The notes under the pieces are model-generated. The model had not been told where the DNA came from. It made no database searches and was given only the letters and a program-made list of their open reading frames with translations. Positions 8,276-18,005 of a stretch of 57,491 nucleotides of DNA are shown piece after piece. The stretch covers positions 1 through 57,491 of the forward strand of contig NZ_LZHG01000059.1 of assembly GCF_001690355.1 (NCBI RefSeq). Direction: 5' to 3'. A program made the translations under genes and the position numbers. The stretch is from Gilliamella sp. Choc4-2 (GTDB lineage: Bacteria; Pseudomonadota; Gammaproteobacteria; Enterobacterales; Orbaceae). Every line of letters begins with the position of its first letter. The first letter of the stretch is position 1.

Positions 8276-9103
8276 ATGACTTTATATATTGTTGCAACAC
8301 CAATTGGTAATTTGGATGATATCTCTCTTAGAGCAATTGAAATACTCAAAAATGTCGATCTTATAGCTGCGGAAGATACTCGTCATAGTGGCTTGCTGTT
8401 ACAGCATCTAGGCATTAAAGCTAAGCTTTTTGCTTTGCACGATCATAATGAGCAAGAAAAATCAAAAATTTTAATCGAAAAGCTTCAATCTGGATTATCC
8501 ATTGCTTTGATTTCAGATGCTGGCACACCATTAATTAATGATCCAGGATATCATCTGGTTAAAACTTGCCGAGAAAATAATATCAACGTTGTACCAATTC
8601 CGGGAGCTTGTGCTGCAATTGCTGCATTATCTGTTGCGGGATTACCCTCTGACAAGTTCATTTATGAAGGTTTTTTACCCGCAAAAAGCAAGGCTCGACA
8701 AGATAGTTTAGCTAAATTAATTAATGAGCCACGTACAATGATTTTTTATGAATCAACACATCGATTATTAGATACACTCAATGATATGTTATCCATTTTT
8801 GGCGAAAATAAACAAATTGTATTAGCGAAAGAATTAACCAAAACATGGGAAACGATTGTTAGCTATCCTATAAATGAATTAATCAATTGGTTAAATGAAG
8901 ATGCAGCTCGTCAAAAAGGTGAATTTGTTTTAATCGTTGAAGGTAATTTTAAACGTGATAATAATATTGATCCTAATGTGATTCATACACTAAAGTTATT
9001 ACAAAAAGAACTTCCATTAAAAAAAGCCGCAGCAATAACAGCTGAAATTTACGGTCTTAAAAAAAACCAGCTTTATCAAATTGGTTTACATATTGAACAA
9101 TAA
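8276..9103 (+). CDS. rsmI: 16S rRNA (cytidine1402-2'-O)-methyltransferase
   Basis: RsmI methylates the 2'-O of C1402 in the ribosomal decoding centre, using S-adenosylmethionine. The 275-residue protein opens [20 protein letters not shown] and shows [12 protein letters not shown], the [12 protein letters not shown] loop (about 81-92) and [12 protein letters not shown] (about 107-118), all hallmarks of the tetrapyrrole-methylase fold of RsmI. Length is slightly below E. coli (286). It is transcribed divergently from nlpD. ychF follows on the same strand after 188 bases, probably from its own promoter. Confidence 0.95.
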   Translation: MTLYIVATPIGNLDDISLRAIEILKNVDLIAAEDTRHSGLLLQHLGIKAKLFALHDHNEQEKSKILIEKLQSGLSIALISDAGTPLINDPGYHLVKTCRENNINVVPIPGACAAIAALSVAGLPSDKFIYEGFLPAKSKARQDSLAKLINEPRTMIFYESTHRLLDTLNDMLSIFGENKQIVLAKELTKTWETIVSYPINELINWLNEDAARQKGEFVLIVEGNFKRDNNIDPNVIHTLKLLQKELPLKKAAAITAEIYGLKKNQLYQIGLHIEQ

Positions 9104-9291
9104 ACTTTTATTAAGACCTAATTTACCGCAAGTTGCGCTTTGCAATACATTTGCTACATATAAGAAAAATATGATTACTTTGTTCAGTCAATCACAAACT
9201 CATTAATAAGAACATTGGCACAAATAGTACGAACTAGTATATAATCATCCCTTATTTTTTAGATATTTTATGACAAAAGGTAACAAACAAT

Positions 9292-10383
9292 ATGGGATTC
9301 AAATGTGGCATCGTAGGACTACCGAATGTAGGTAAATCAACGCTTTTTAATGCACTAACCAAGGCAGGAATTGAAGCAGCTAACTTTCCATTTTGTACTA
9401 TTGAACCAAATACGGGCGTGGTACCTATGCCCGATCCACGTTTAGATCAACTTGCGGAAATTGTCAAACCACAACGCACTTTGCCAACTACAATGGAGTT
9501 TGTCGATATTGCTGGTTTAGTAAAAGGCGCATCAAAAGGTGAAGGTTTAGGCAATCAATTTTTAGCTAATATACGTGAAACAGAAGCAATCGGTCATGTT
9601 GTACGTTGCTTTGAAAATGAGAATATTATCCACGTGGCAGGTAAAATCGATCCTGCTGAAGATATCGAAATCATCAATACTGAACTTGCATTGTCAGACC
9701 TTGAAGCTTGTGAACGAGCTATGACACGTTTGCAAAAACGAGCCAAAGGAGGAGATAAAGAAGCTAAATTTGAACTTGAAATTCTGGAAAAATGTTTACC
9801 GCACCTTGAACAAGGTAAAAAATTATTGTTATTAGAGTTGAGTAAAGAAGAACTTAATGCCATTAAATACCTAAGTTTTCTAACATTGAAGCCAACCATG
9901 TATATTGCTAATGTGAATGAGGATGGTTTTGAAAATAACCCTTATTTAGATAAAGTTAAAACCATTGCAGCACAAGAAAAAGCAATAGTTGTACCAGTAT
10001 GTGCAGCTATCGAAGCAGAACTTGCCGAGCTTGATGATGCAGATCGTGATGAGTTTATGCAAGATTTAGGCTTAACTGAGCCAGGATTAAATCGTGTTAT
10101 CCGTGCAGGATACAGTTTACTAAATTTACAAACTTATTTTACTGCTGGAGTGAAAGAAGTCCGCGCATGGACAATTTCAGTGGGCGATACAGCCCCTCAA
10201 GCAGCAGGGAAAATTCATACCGATTTTGAAAAAGGCTTTATTCGCGCACAAACTATCGCTTTTGATGATTTTATTAAATATGGTGGTGAACAAGGTGCAA
10301 AAGAGGCCGGCAAGATGCGTTCTGAAGGTAAAGATTATATTGTTCAAGACGGTGATATTATGAACTTTTTATTTAATGTTTAG
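9292..10383 (+). CDS. ychF: YchF/OLA1-family ATPase, ribosome-associated
   Basis: YchF is a universally conserved P-loop protein of the Obg group. It prefers ATP, binds ribosomes, and is linked to oxidative-stress control in E. coli. The 363-residue protein has G1 GLPNVGKST (9-17), the G2-region segment [13 protein letters not shown]3 DIAGLVKGA, a NVNE motif in place of NKxD (which explains loss of GTP specificity), a helical insert, and the C-terminal TGS domain ending [18 protein letters not shown]. Length equals the E. coli protein. A GGTAA site precedes the ATG. In E. coli it neighbours pth; here it is followed by moeA. Confidence 0.96.
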   Translation: MGFKCGIVGLPNVGKSTLFNALTKAGIEAANFPFCTIEPNTGVVPMPDPRLDQLAEIVKPQRTLPTTMEFVDIAGLVKGASKGEGLGNQFLANIRETEAIGHVVRCFENENIIHVAGKIDPAEDIEIINTELALSDLEACERAMTRLQKRAKGGDKEAKFELEILEKCLPHLEQGKKLLLLELSKEELNAIKYLSFLTLKPTMYIANVNEDGFENNPYLDKVKTIAAQEKAIVVPVCAAIEAELAELDDADRDEFMQDLGLTEPGLNRVIRAGYSLLNLQTYFTAGVKEVRAWTISVGDTAPQAAGKIHTDFEKGFIRAQTIAFDDFIKYGGEQGAKEAGKMRSEGKDYIVQDGDIMNFLFNV

Positions 10384-10391
10384 TGATATGC

Positions 10392-10415
10392 TTACGTCGC
10401 TTTATGGCGACGTAA
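10392..10415 (+). terminator. Hairpin after ychF
   Basis: TTACGTCGC and GCGACGTAA form a perfect 9-bp stem with a 6-base loop eight bases after the ychF stop. There is no T-run after it, so it may act with Rho or protect the 3' end rather than be a full intrinsic terminator. Confidence 0.5.
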
Positions 10416-10538
10416 TAATGTAAAGCATTAATAATAATCAATTAATAGTTTTAATCTTATGTAGATAGAAAATCATTTAATTTAATACCTAAATTATCAA
10501 TAAACCATAATGAGCAATTAACTATAAAGAAAATATAT

Positions 10539-11765
10539 ATGTTACTGACTTTCGAACAAGCAAAATGCAAAATTCTACAAGCTGCATTATTAACTAAACC
10601 ACTTGAAAGTGAAACCGTGCAATTATTCGATGCATTAGAAAGAATCACTGCAGAGCCTGTTATTTCACCAATTAATGTACCTGGATTTGATAATTCGGCA
10701 ATGGATGGTTATGTGGTTCGATTATCTGATATCAAGCAATCAAAACTATTACCACTATCAAAAACTATTTTTGCAGGCGATGATATCACCAATCTTTACT
10801 GGCCAGAACATACCTGTATACGTATCATGACAGGTGCACCGGTTCCACATGGCGCAGACGCTGTTATCATGCAAGAAGATACTGAAAAATCAGATGCAGG
10901 CATTGCTTTTTTAGCTGATGTGAAGTTGGGTAATAATATTCGTCGTGCAGGCGAAGATGTAAAAAAAGGTACTGTAACCGTTCCTAAAGGTGAACGTCTT
11001 AGTATACCTATTCTATCAACACTTGCGACATTAGGCATTAGCAAACTTGCTGTGTTTAAAAAATTAAAAGTCGCCATTTTTTCCACAGGCAATGAATTGA
11101 CACCTATTGGCGAACCATTATCTAGTTTTGCTTCAATTTATGACAGTAACCGCTTTACCCTTAATTTATTATTGACCAAGCTCAATTGTGAAATTATTGA
11201 TTTAGGAATCATTGCTGACGACCCTACAAAAATTAAGCAAGCATTAGAGACAGCTTCACAACAAGCTGATTTGGTAATAACTAGTGGTGGCGTTTCTGTT
11301 GGTGATGCAGATTTTACCAAAACAGCGCTTGAACAATTAGGTAACATTAATTTTTGGAAAATTGCCATGAAACCAGGTAAACCTTTTGCATTTGGTCAAA
11401 TAAATAATGCATTATTTTGTGGTTTACCGGGTAACCCTGTTTCGACATTAGTCACTTTTTATCAATTGGTTCAACCATTGATTTTGGCTCTTTCAGGAAT
11501 AGAAAACTTATCAAGTGATTCAACATTACGTGTTAAAACTGCAACAAATCTTAAGAAAAGCATAGGTCGAACCGATTTTCAAAGAGGAATACTGCAAATC
11601 AATGCTCAAGGTGAGTTAGAAGTTATCACAACAGGTCAGCAAGGTTCTCATATCACACAGTCGTTCAATCAAGCTAACTGTTTTATCATACTTGAGCAAA
11701 ATCGTGGTAATGTTAATAAAGGGGAACTAGTTTCTGTTGAGCTTTTTAATGAACTACTAAAATAG
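10539..11765 (+). CDS. moeA: Molybdopterin molybdenumtransferase MoeA
   Basis: MoeA inserts molybdate into adenylated molybdopterin, completing the molybdenum cofactor. The 408-residue protein carries the family signatures FDNSAMDGYVV (about 47-57), TGAPVPHGADAVIMQE, the MoCF-fold segments FSTGNEL and TSGGVSVGDAD, MKPGKPFAFG, and CGLPGNPVSTL. Length is normal (E. coli 411). No other cofactor-synthesis gene (moeB, moaA-E) is in the window, so moeA stands apart from moeB, unlike E. coli moeAB. Its last 9 bases overlap the end of the convergent EamA gene. Confidence 0.95.
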   Translation: MLLTFEQAKCKILQAALLTKPLESETVQLFDALERITAEPVISPINVPGFDNSAMDGYVVRLSDIKQSKLLPLSKTIFAGDDITNLYWPEHTCIRIMTGAPVPHGADAVIMQEDTEKSDAGIAFLADVKLGNNIRRAGEDVKKGTVTVPKGERLSIPILSTLATLGISKLAVFKKLKVAIFSTGNELTPIGEPLSSFASIYDSNRFTLNLLLTKLNCEIIDLGIIADDPTKIKQALETASQQADLVITSGGVSVGDADFTKTALEQLGNINFWKIAMKPGKPFAFGQINNALFCGLPGNPVSTLVTFYQLVQPLILALSGIENLSSDSTLRVKTATNLKKSIGRTDFQRGILQINAQGELEVITTGQQGSHITQSFNQANCFIILEQNRGNVNKGELVSVELFNELLK

Positions 11766-12185
11766 TGCAACTAATATCGCACCAGCAGAAATCATCACCA
11801 CACCAATGCCCGCTAACAACGATATTTTTTCACCAAATAAAATAGTGGCAAAGATAACAGCAATGACAACGCTTAGCTTATCAATAGGCGCAACTTGCGA
11901 TACTTTACCTTCTTTAATTGCCATAAAGTAAAATAACCAAGACAAGGCACCGGCAATACCGCTTAATGCAATAATAAATAACGCCTTTTTGTCATTAATA
12001 AACGTATTAATAAGATTAAGTTTTCCTTGAACAATAACAACACCGACTAAAAAAACTGCCATTACAATCGCTCGAATAGCCGTTGCTGTGTTCACATCAA
12101 GATGTTGTAAACCAATCTTACCTAAAATAGCTACTAATGCAGCAGTTATTGCTGAAAGTAAAGCATAAATAAGCCATGCACTCAT
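11757..12185 (-). CDS. Half-size EamA/DMT-superfamily permease
   Basis: At 142 residues this has only one EamA repeat instead of the usual two. Hydrophobic segments lie at about 4-24, 34-53, 69-91, 98-117 and 123-141, with the EamA-like motifs LVAILGKIGL, VSQVAPIDKLSVV and LFGEKISLLAGIGVVMISAGAILV. Single-repeat members are thought to work as dimers, analogous to SMR transporters. The substrate is unknown. A membrane-protein start (MSAWLIYALLSAITAALVAI) fits the ATG chosen. The small lipoprotein gene upstream ends one base before it, so the two are likely co-transcribed. Confidence 0.85.
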   Translation of the reverse strand: MSAWLIYALLSAITAALVAILGKIGLQHLDVNTATAIRAIVMAVFLVGVVIVQGKLNLINTFINDKKALFIIALSGIAGALSWLFYFMAIKEGKVSQVAPIDKLSVVIAVIFATILFGEKISLLAGIGVVMISAGAILVALF

Positions 12186-12186
12186 A

Positions 12187-12390
12187 TTAGTTTCTATCGA
12201 TTTGAATCATAAATTGTTGGTTAGATGAATTTTTTTGGCATTGCTGTGAATTACTCATTACACCACTACAATCTTCAAGAACACCATGAGGCTTTGACCA
12301 ATGAGATTCTTTACCTTTGCTATTACCACCACAACCAATTAATGCCATGCTTAGTACTACACAAGATAATGGAATAATTTTTACTTTCAT
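12187..12390 (-). CDS. Small predicted lipoprotein, function unknown
   Basis: 67 residues. The N-terminus MKVKIIPLSCVVLSMALIGC is a lipoprotein signal: basic start, hydrophobic core, lipobox LIGC with lipid-accepting C20. The mature part is polar and short, with two more cysteines (LEDCSGVMSNSQQC) that could form a disulfide. An AGGAG-like site (GGGAGAAAAGC) precedes the ATG. I do not recognise a family. Tight linkage to the half-size permease (one base apart) suggests shared expression, not necessarily shared function. Confidence 0.65.
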   Translation of the reverse strand: MKVKIIPLSCVVLSMALIGCGGNSKGKESHWSKPHGVLEDCSGVMSNSQQCQKNSSNQQFMIQIDRN

Positions 12391-12649
12391 GCTTTTCTCC
12401 CATCTGATTAAAGGAATGTATGACTCAATTTTATCTTGAACTACTAAAAATCATTCTAATTCGGAATTTAATGATGTATAGGCTAGCACTTATTTTTAAT
12501 AAATAAAAGACACTTTTTACTCGATAACCGCATAGTAATCGCAGTATTTGATCTGCCAGTTTATTGACCAATTCAAATTCCCATCAATGAATAGCCACTG
12601 TAGCATTGCATTTTATCCCTTCAAAAAGAGGTAAGGTTTATTTAATTAA

Positions 12650-13015
12650 CTAAGCAAAACGTTCAATTACTACGGCAACATTATTGGCATTAGCGATCGC
12701 TCGTGGTTTTGATATTTTGACTTTTAACCATTGAACAGCAAATTTTTCTATAATTAATTTCGCTATTTGTTCAGCTACACATTCAATTAATTCAAATTGG
12801 GTTGATTGAATAAAATTAGTTATTAATTGGCTTACCAAAAAATAATCTAGACATAAAGTGACATCATCAGTCTGCCCTGCTGGCTGATTATCCCATGCCA
12901 TTTCAAGATCGATGATTAATTTTTGTTTAATCGTTTTTTCCCATTCATATACACCAATAGTTGTATAAACGGTAAGACCTTCAATTAAAACTCGATCGGT
13001 ATTATTTTTTGTCAT
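12650..13015 (-). CDS. folB: Dihydroneopterin aldolase
   Basis: FolB cleaves 7,8-dihydroneopterin to 6-hydroxymethyl-dihydropterin and glycolaldehyde in folate synthesis. The 121-residue protein matches E. coli FolB along its length: VLIEGLTVYTTIGVYEWE (about 9-26), KQKLIIDLEMAWDN (30-43), DDVTLCLDY with the conserved Tyr, the ELIECVAEQIAKLI helix containing the conserved active-site Glu, and VKISKPRAIANANNVAVVIER. The last holds the catalytic Lys of the KxxKP region. Transcribed divergently from rsmE. No other folate gene is nearby. Confidence 0.93.
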   Translation of the reverse strand: MTKNNTDRVLIEGLTVYTTIGVYEWEKTIKQKLIIDLEMAWDNQPAGQTDDVTLCLDYFLVSQLITNFIQSTQFELIECVAEQIAKLIIEKFAVQWLKVKISKPRAIANANNVAVVIERFA

Positions 13016-13118
13016 ATTTTAATTCCAATGCTTTATTTATATTAAATAGAAGATTACCGAATATAAATAAATTACGCTATAATTTATTTTAATTATGATG
13101 AAATAATATTTATTCTTT

Positions 13119-13844
13119 ATGACCCGAATCTATCAACCTATTCCCATTGTTCAAAATAGTATTTTTACCCTTGATGATAATGCATTTAATCATCTTATTC
13201 GTGTATTACGTATGAAAATAGGCGAAAATATTGTCTTATTTGACGGCTCAAATAACATTACTCCTGCAGTAATACATGAAATTACTAAAAAATCTGTTAC
13301 CGTAAAAACAGCAATAACGGTTTTAGATAATAAAGAATCCCCACTAAATATCCATTTAGGTCAAGTAATATCGCGTGGTGAAAAAATGGAGTTTACGATT
13401 CAAAAATCGGTGGAACTAGGTGTTACGTGCATTACTCCCCTGCTTTCTGAACGTTGTGGAGTTAAACTTGATGTCGCAAGATTAGATAAAAAAGTCCAAC
13501 AATGGCAAAAAATCGTAATTTCGGCTTGTGAGCAATGTGGACGAAACATTGTACCCGTTATTAATCCTGTGATGAAATTAGAAAACTGGTGCGAAAGTTT
13601 AACAAGTGATTTAAGATTAAATGTTCATCCTAAAGCTAAACATGGCATTAAGCATTTACCAAATGATAAACAGAATATCAGTTTGTTAATTGGTCCTGAA
13701 GGCGGACTATCAGATACTGAAATCAACAAAACACATAAATATCAATTTACAGATATTTTATTAGGACCAAGGATATTACGGACTGAAACAGCAGCACTTA
13801 CTGCTTTATCCGCTTTACAAGCCTATTTTGGTGATTTAAGTTGA
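13119..13844 (+). CDS. rsmE: 16S rRNA (uracil1498-N3)-methyltransferase
   Basis: RsmE methylates N3 of U1498 in 16S rRNA. It is a SPOUT-class enzyme with a trefoil-knot SAM site. The 241-residue protein shows an N-terminal PUA-like part ([19 protein letters not shown]), [21 protein letters not shown] (about 84-104), and the knot motifs [14 protein letters not shown] and [17 protein letters not shown]. Length matches E. coli (243). It is followed by gshB after 194 bases, the conserved rsmE-gshB-yqgE-ruvX order of Gammaproteobacteria. Confidence 0.95.
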   Translation: MTRIYQPIPIVQNSIFTLDDNAFNHLIRVLRMKIGENIVLFDGSNNITPAVIHEITKKSVTVKTAITVLDNKESPLNIHLGQVISRGEKMEFTIQKSVELGVTCITPLLSERCGVKLDVARLDKKVQQWQKIVISACEQCGRNIVPVINPVMKLENWCESLTSDLRLNVHPKAKHGIKHLPNDKQNISLLIGPEGGLSDTEINKTHKYQFTDILLGPRILRTETAALTALSALQAYFGDLS

Positions 13845-14038
13845 TAAATAGAATCATGACAATTGCATAAGGTTTACATTGCATCTTAAACTGTAACGAG
13901 TATGATAGTTTTCATTTGTAGTAATTAAAACACTATCTATTACAACGTTTCATGAAAAACGATAAACAAAAAGATAGAATATTACGTGTTACCACAACGT
14001 ATACTTAATAAAACAATAAAAACCAGAAAGGAGTTACT

Positions 14039-14995
14039 ATGATTAAACTTGGTATTGTTATGGATCCAATTAGTCATATTAAATTAAAAAAAGATACGAG
14101 TTTTGCCATGTTACTTGAAGCACAAAAACGTGGATATCAATTATTTTATATGGAAATGAATGATTTGTTCTTGCGTAATGGACAAGCTTATGCAACCTCA
14201 CGAAATTTAACTGTTTATAACGATAAAGATCATTGGTTCGATATGGACAATGAGCAAATAATATCACTTAATGATCTCGATGTTATTTTAATGCGTAAAG
14301 ATCCCCCTTTTGATGCTGAATATATTTATGCAACTTATATTTTAGAACGTGCAGAAGATAGCGGTGTATTGGTCGTGAATAAACCGCAGAGTTTGCGCGA
14401 TTGTAATGAAAAATTATTCACAGCATGGTTTGCTCAGTTTACACCAGAAACAATTGTCACACGCCAAACACAACTGATTAAAGCTTTTCATCAAGAATTT
14501 GGTGACATTATTTTAAAGCCTTTAGATGGTATGGGAGGAGCATCAATTTTTAGAATCAAACAAGATGATCCCAATATATCGGTCATTATTGAAACATTAA
14601 CAGATCATAACACCCGTTTTTGTATGGCGCAAAATTTTATTCCTGCAATAAAAGATGGTGATAAACGTATCTTGGTTGTGGATGGTGAGCCCGTACCATA
14701 TTGTTTAGCTAGGATCCCACAAAAAGGAGAAACCCGTGGTAATCTTGCTGCAGGTGGACACGGAGAAGTAAGGGCGTTAAGTGATACAGATTGGCATATC
14801 GCTCACAGTGTTGCACCTATTTTAAAAGAAAAGGGATTGCTATTTGTAGGGTTAGATATTATTGGAGATAAATTAACCGAAATTAACGTCACTAGCCCAA
14901 CTTGTGTCCGAGAAATTGAAGCTGCCAACCCTAGCCTTTCAATTACAGGGTTGTTAATGGATGCAATAGAACACAGACTAAATAAAAAGAGCTGA
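14039..14995 (+). CDS. gshB: Glutathione synthetase
   Basis: GshB is the ATP-grasp ligase that adds glycine to gamma-glutamylcysteine. The 318-residue product (E. coli 316) starts MIKLGIVMDPISHIKLKKDT and carries RKDPPFDAEYIYATYILE, NKPQSLRDCNEKLF, the ATP-grasp segment ILKPLDGMGGASIFRI, DGDKRILVVDGEPVPYCLAR and LAAGGHGEVR. A strong AGAAAGGAG site precedes the ATG. gshA is not in the window. The product serves gloA (also in this window), which needs glutathione. The GNAT gene starts one base after its stop, so they are translationally close. Confidence 0.96.
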   Translation: MIKLGIVMDPISHIKLKKDTSFAMLLEAQKRGYQLFYMEMNDLFLRNGQAYATSRNLTVYNDKDHWFDMDNEQIISLNDLDVILMRKDPPFDAEYIYATYILERAEDSGVLVVNKPQSLRDCNEKLFTAWFAQFTPETIVTRQTQLIKAFHQEFGDIILKPLDGMGGASIFRIKQDDPNISVIIETLTDHNTRFCMAQNFIPAIKDGDKRILVVDGEPVPYCLARIPQKGETRGNLAAGGHGEVRALSDTDWHIAHSVAPILKEKGLLFVGLDIIGDKLTEINVTSPTCVREIEAANPSLSITGLLMDAIEHRLNKKS

Positions 14996-14996
14996 A

Positions 14997-15449
14997 ATGA
15001 TTAGAGAATACCAACCTGCGGATTTAGACAAGATCATGGAAATATGGTTGCAAGCTAACCAGCAAGCACATAATTTTATTAATCCGGAATTTTTTAAAAA
15101 AAATTATGAATTAGTTAAAATGTTGATCCCTATGTCCACCTTATATGTTCAAGACCTTAATGGTGTTAAAGGATTTATTGGTTTAACAGAAAATTATATC
15201 TCTGGATTGTTTGTTGATCATAAATTTCGCCACAAAGGATCGGGAAAAGCTTTGATTGAAAAAGCAAAACAACGACACAATGAGCTGTTTGTTCATGTTT
15301 ATAGAAAAAATACAGATGCAATTAATTTTTACCTTTCTCAAAATTTTAATATTGTTTCAGAATCTATTAATGAAGAAACAAATGAAGATGAAGTTCTAAT
15401 GTGTTGCCACGTAGAGCGTAAAGTGAAAATCGGTCTATGTGCATTATAA
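14997..15449 (+). CDS. GNAT-family N-acetyltransferase, YjaB-like
   Basis: 150 residues with the GNAT fold. The N-terminal MIREYQPADLDKIMEIWLQA resembles E. coli YjaB. Motif A is in SGLFVDHKFRHKGSGKALIEKAK (about 74-96), where the acetyl-CoA loop RHKGSG stands in for Q/RxxGxG/A. Motif B is NTDAINFYLSQNFNIVSE. The acceptor substrate is unknown. It is inserted between gshB and yqgE, which are adjacent in E. coli, with one base after gshB and 21 before yqgE, so it belongs to the operon. Family assignment is sure; naming it YjaB is less so. Confidence 0.82.
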   Translation: MIREYQPADLDKIMEIWLQANQQAHNFINPEFFKKNYELVKMLIPMSTLYVQDLNGVKGFIGLTENYISGLFVDHKFRHKGSGKALIEKAKQRHNELFVHVYRKNTDAINFYLSQNFNIVSESINEETNEDEVLMCCHVERKVKIGLCAL

Positions 15450-15470
15450 ACTATACAAAAATGTGAGCAT

Positions 15471-16028
15471 ATGAATTTAAAAAATCATTTTATTATCGCT
15501 ATGCCAACAATGAGTGACTCTATATTTTGTCGTTCAGTTGTGTATATTTGTGAACATAATCGTGATGGCGCTATGGGTATTATTATAAATAAACCTATAG
15601 AAGAACTAAATGTTGGATCAGTACTTACTCGGCTTGAGATTACCTCGTCTAAAAATTGTGCTGAACTAGAGTATCCTGTTTTTTGTGGTGGTCCTTTAGC
15701 TGATGAGCAAGGATTTATTTTGCATACACCACAACTAGGATTTTCCTCTAGTATTCAAATATCAGATGATGTAATGATCACTACTTCTCTTGACGCCTTG
15801 AAATCAATAGGTTCACCTCAACAGCCGAAAGATCTGCTGCTGTCATTAGGTTATTCAAGCTGGCGATCTCTACAACTTGAAACCGAAGTTGCTCGTAATG
15901 ACTGGCTTGTTGCTGAAGCTAATCCGCAAATTATTTTTGAAGTAGCTATTAAAGATCGCTGGAAAAAAGCAGCAGAATCCTTAGGTATTAATATTAATAC
16001 CATTTCACACCAGTTGGGAAATGCATAA
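15471..16028 (+). CDS. yqgE: YqgE/AlgH family protein (UPF0301)
   Basis: 185 residues, the size of E. coli YqgE (187). The sequence begins LKNHFIIAMPTMSDSIFCRSVVYIC and continues HNRDGAMGIIINKPIEELN, PVFCGGPLADEQGFILH, LLLSLGYSSWRSLQLETEVARNDWL... and a final DRWKKAAESLGI. All are diagnostic of the AlgH/YqgE family. The molecular function is unresolved; AlgH of Pseudomonas was first linked to alginate regulation. It is followed by ruvX after three bases, the conserved pair, implying co-translation. Confidence 0.93.
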   Translation: MNLKNHFIIAMPTMSDSIFCRSVVYICEHNRDGAMGIIINKPIEELNVGSVLTRLEITSSKNCAELEYPVFCGGPLADEQGFILHTPQLGFSSSIQISDDVMITTSLDALKSIGSPQQPKDLLLSLGYSSWRSLQLETEVARNDWLVAEANPQIIFEVAIKDRWKKAAESLGININTISHQLGNA

Positions 16029-16031
16029 CAA

Positions 16032-16442
16032 ATGGCTACCATTATTGCATTCGATTTTGGTACAGCAAGTATTGGAGCGGCAATTGGACAAGATATTACC
16101 AAAACGGCCAATCCTTTATGTTCATTTAAAGCTCGTGATGGCATTCCTAACTGGCAAGAAATTGATAAAATTTTAAAAGAATGGCAACCTGATTTTTTGC
16201 TAGTTGGTTTACCATTAAATATGGATGGCAGCGAACAGCCGCTCACAGTAAGAGCAAGAAAATTCGCAAATAGACTACATGGCATGTTTGGATACCAAGT
16301 GCATTTACAAGATGAAAGGTTATCAACGGTTGAAGCAAAATCTCATATTTTTTCATCATGCGGGTATCGTGCTCTTGAAAAGGGACATATTGATTCAACT
16401 TCAGCAATGATTATTTTAGAAAGTTGGTTCGAAAAAAATTAA
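16032..16442 (+). CDS. ruvX: RuvX/YqgF RNase-H-fold nuclease (putative Holliday junction resolvase, pre-16S rRNA processing)
   Basis: 136 residues (E. coli YqgF 138). The RNase-H-like fold is marked by [15 protein letters not shown] at 5-19 with the first catalytic Asp at 8, [18 protein letters not shown], and [10 protein letters not shown] with the DER acidic motif, then [15 protein letters not shown] with the last conserved Asp. In E. coli the protein is needed for maturation of the 16S rRNA 5' end; resolvase activity was proposed from the fold. Last gene of the rsmE-gshB-GNAT-yqgE-ruvX run. purM begins 95 bases later. Confidence 0.94.
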   Translation: MATIIAFDFGTASIGAAIGQDITKTANPLCSFKARDGIPNWQEIDKILKEWQPDFLLVGLPLNMDGSEQPLTVRARKFANRLHGMFGYQVHLQDERLSTVEAKSHIFSSCGYRALEKGHIDSTSAMIILESWFEKN

Positions 16443-16475
16443 CTATGTTAATTTTCGTAAGTTTTTAAATAATTG

Positions 16476-16502
16476 TTAGCAAACAAATTTCTTCCTTGCT
16501 AA
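16476..16502. promoter_or_regulatory. Inverted repeat upstream of purM
   Basis: TTAGCAA and TTGCTAA flank a 13-base spacer 36-62 bases before the purM start. The left arm runs into GCAAAC, which is like half of a PurR operator, but the full site does not match the PurR consensus. It could be an operator for purM, or chance. Confidence 0.25.
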
Positions 16503-16537
16503 AATATAGCCAATTTTCTAATGTAAGGACTGCGCCT

Positions 16538-17575
16538 GTGTCAAATAAGAATTCTCTTAGCTATAAAGATGCTGGTGTCGATATCGATGCTGGTAATGAG
16601 CTTGTAAATCGAATTAAATCTGTTGTAAAAGAGACCAAACGACCAGAAGTTATGGGGGGATTAGGTGGATTTGGTGCTTTATGCTCTATTCCCCAAAGGT
16701 ATAAAGAACCAATTTTAGTGTCAGGAACTGATGGCGTTGGCACAAAACTGCGTTTAGCAATGGATTTAAACCGACATGACTCAATTGGTATCGATTTAGT
16801 CGCCATGTGCGTTAATGATCTGATCGTCCAAGGTGCTGAACCACTTTTTTTCCTTGATTATTATGCAACAGGCAAACTCAATGTCGATATTGCTACAACC
16901 GTTATCACCGGCATTGCTGAAGGCTGTAAACAATCAGGGTGTGCCTTAATCGGCGGTGAGACTGCCGAAATGCCTGGTATGTATCAGGGCAATGACTATG
17001 ATTTAGCAGGATTTTGTGTGGGTGTAGTTGAAAAATCAAACATGATTGATGGCAGTAAAGTTAAAGATGGTGATGCATTAATAGCGCTAGCATCTAGTGG
17101 TGCTCACTCTAATGGTTATTCCTTGATACGTAAAATTATTGAAAACAATGGTATTAAGCCTCAAAACGAGCAATTAGAAGGTAAATCGCTTGTTGAACAC
17201 TTACTTGCACCAACAAAAATCTATGTTAAATCAGTGTTGGATTTAATCTCACAAACTAGCGTGCATGCCATAGCCCATATTACTGGGGGAGGATTTTGGG
17301 AAAATATACCTCGTGTGCTACCAGATAATACAAAAGCAATACTTAATGAAGCAAGTTGGCAATGGCCTACCATATTTAATTGGTTACAACATGCAGGTAA
17401 TGTCAGCCGCCACGAAATGTATCGTACTTTTAATTGTGGGGTTGGCTTAATCATTATATTACCTAACCAGTTTGTAGATAAAGCTATTTCACTCTTAAAT
17501 AGTAATGGGGAAAAAGCTTGGCTTATAGGTGAAATTAAACATACAATATCAGATGAGCGAGTAGTGATTAAATAA
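16538..17575 (+). CDS. purM: Phosphoribosylformylglycinamidine cyclo-ligase (AIR synthetase)
   Basis: PurM closes the imidazole ring in purine synthesis. The frame is open from 16496, but the family starts at the GTG at 16538 ([18 protein letters not shown]) with an AAGGA site nine bases upstream, giving 345 residues as in E. coli. Motifs are [76 protein letters not shown] and [12 protein letters not shown]. In E. coli purN follows directly; here no purN is present downstream. purB lies 16 kb away. Confidence 0.95.
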   Translation: MSNKNSLSYKDAGVDIDAGNELVNRIKSVVKETKRPEVMGGLGGFGALCSIPQRYKEPILVSGTDGVGTKLRLAMDLNRHDSIGIDLVAMCVNDLIVQGAEPLFFLDYYATGKLNVDIATTVITGIAEGCKQSGCALIGGETAEMPGMYQGNDYDLAGFCVGVVEKSNMIDGSKVKDGDALIALASSGAHSNGYSLIRKIIENNGIKPQNEQLEGKSLVEHLLAPTKIYVKSVLDLISQTSVHAIAHITGGGFWENIPRVLPDNTKAILNEASWQWPTIFNWLQHAGNVSRHEMYRTFNCGVGLIIILPNQFVDKAISLLNSNGEKAWLIGEIKHTISDERVVIK

Positions 17576-18005
17576 ACCTAGTTTTTTATATTACCATTTT
17601 AATCCTAAATCAGATGAATAGTATAATTTTTAATCCTAACAGAAAATATTATCTCCACTTTTATCTAAAAAGCTGAATGAATTGATATGCAGCTATAGAT
17701 TTAATGAATAAATCAGAGTTAAAACTTCTGTATTTAACTGCTAATTTAAAAGTGAGAACTGTTTACTTACTATCTCACAGACATCCAGTTTTTAATCCAT
17801 GAAGCTAGCAATAAATCATGCAATTCATTGTTTAATATTGTTTTTTAACCAAGCCGTTTTGTCAATAACCAAGTGATATTTACATTTTTTTACTAAATAA
17901 ATGCTTCAATTTTTAATTTGTTTTATAAATTTGATAAACAAACATTTAACTCATTAATAATTAATGTTAAACTGCTTACACTGAAATATAAGATAATGTA
18001 GTACT
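17576..18005. other. 430-base intergenic region, nothing recognised
   Basis: AT-rich, no reading frame of note, no strong hairpin after purM. It presumably holds the promoter of the Sel1-repeat gene close to 17950-18005. Confidence 0.45.

Noticed and set aside
16470-16502. PurR operator upstream of purM
   Set aside because: A GCAAAC half is present but the other half fails the consensus; kept only as a weak inverted repeat.
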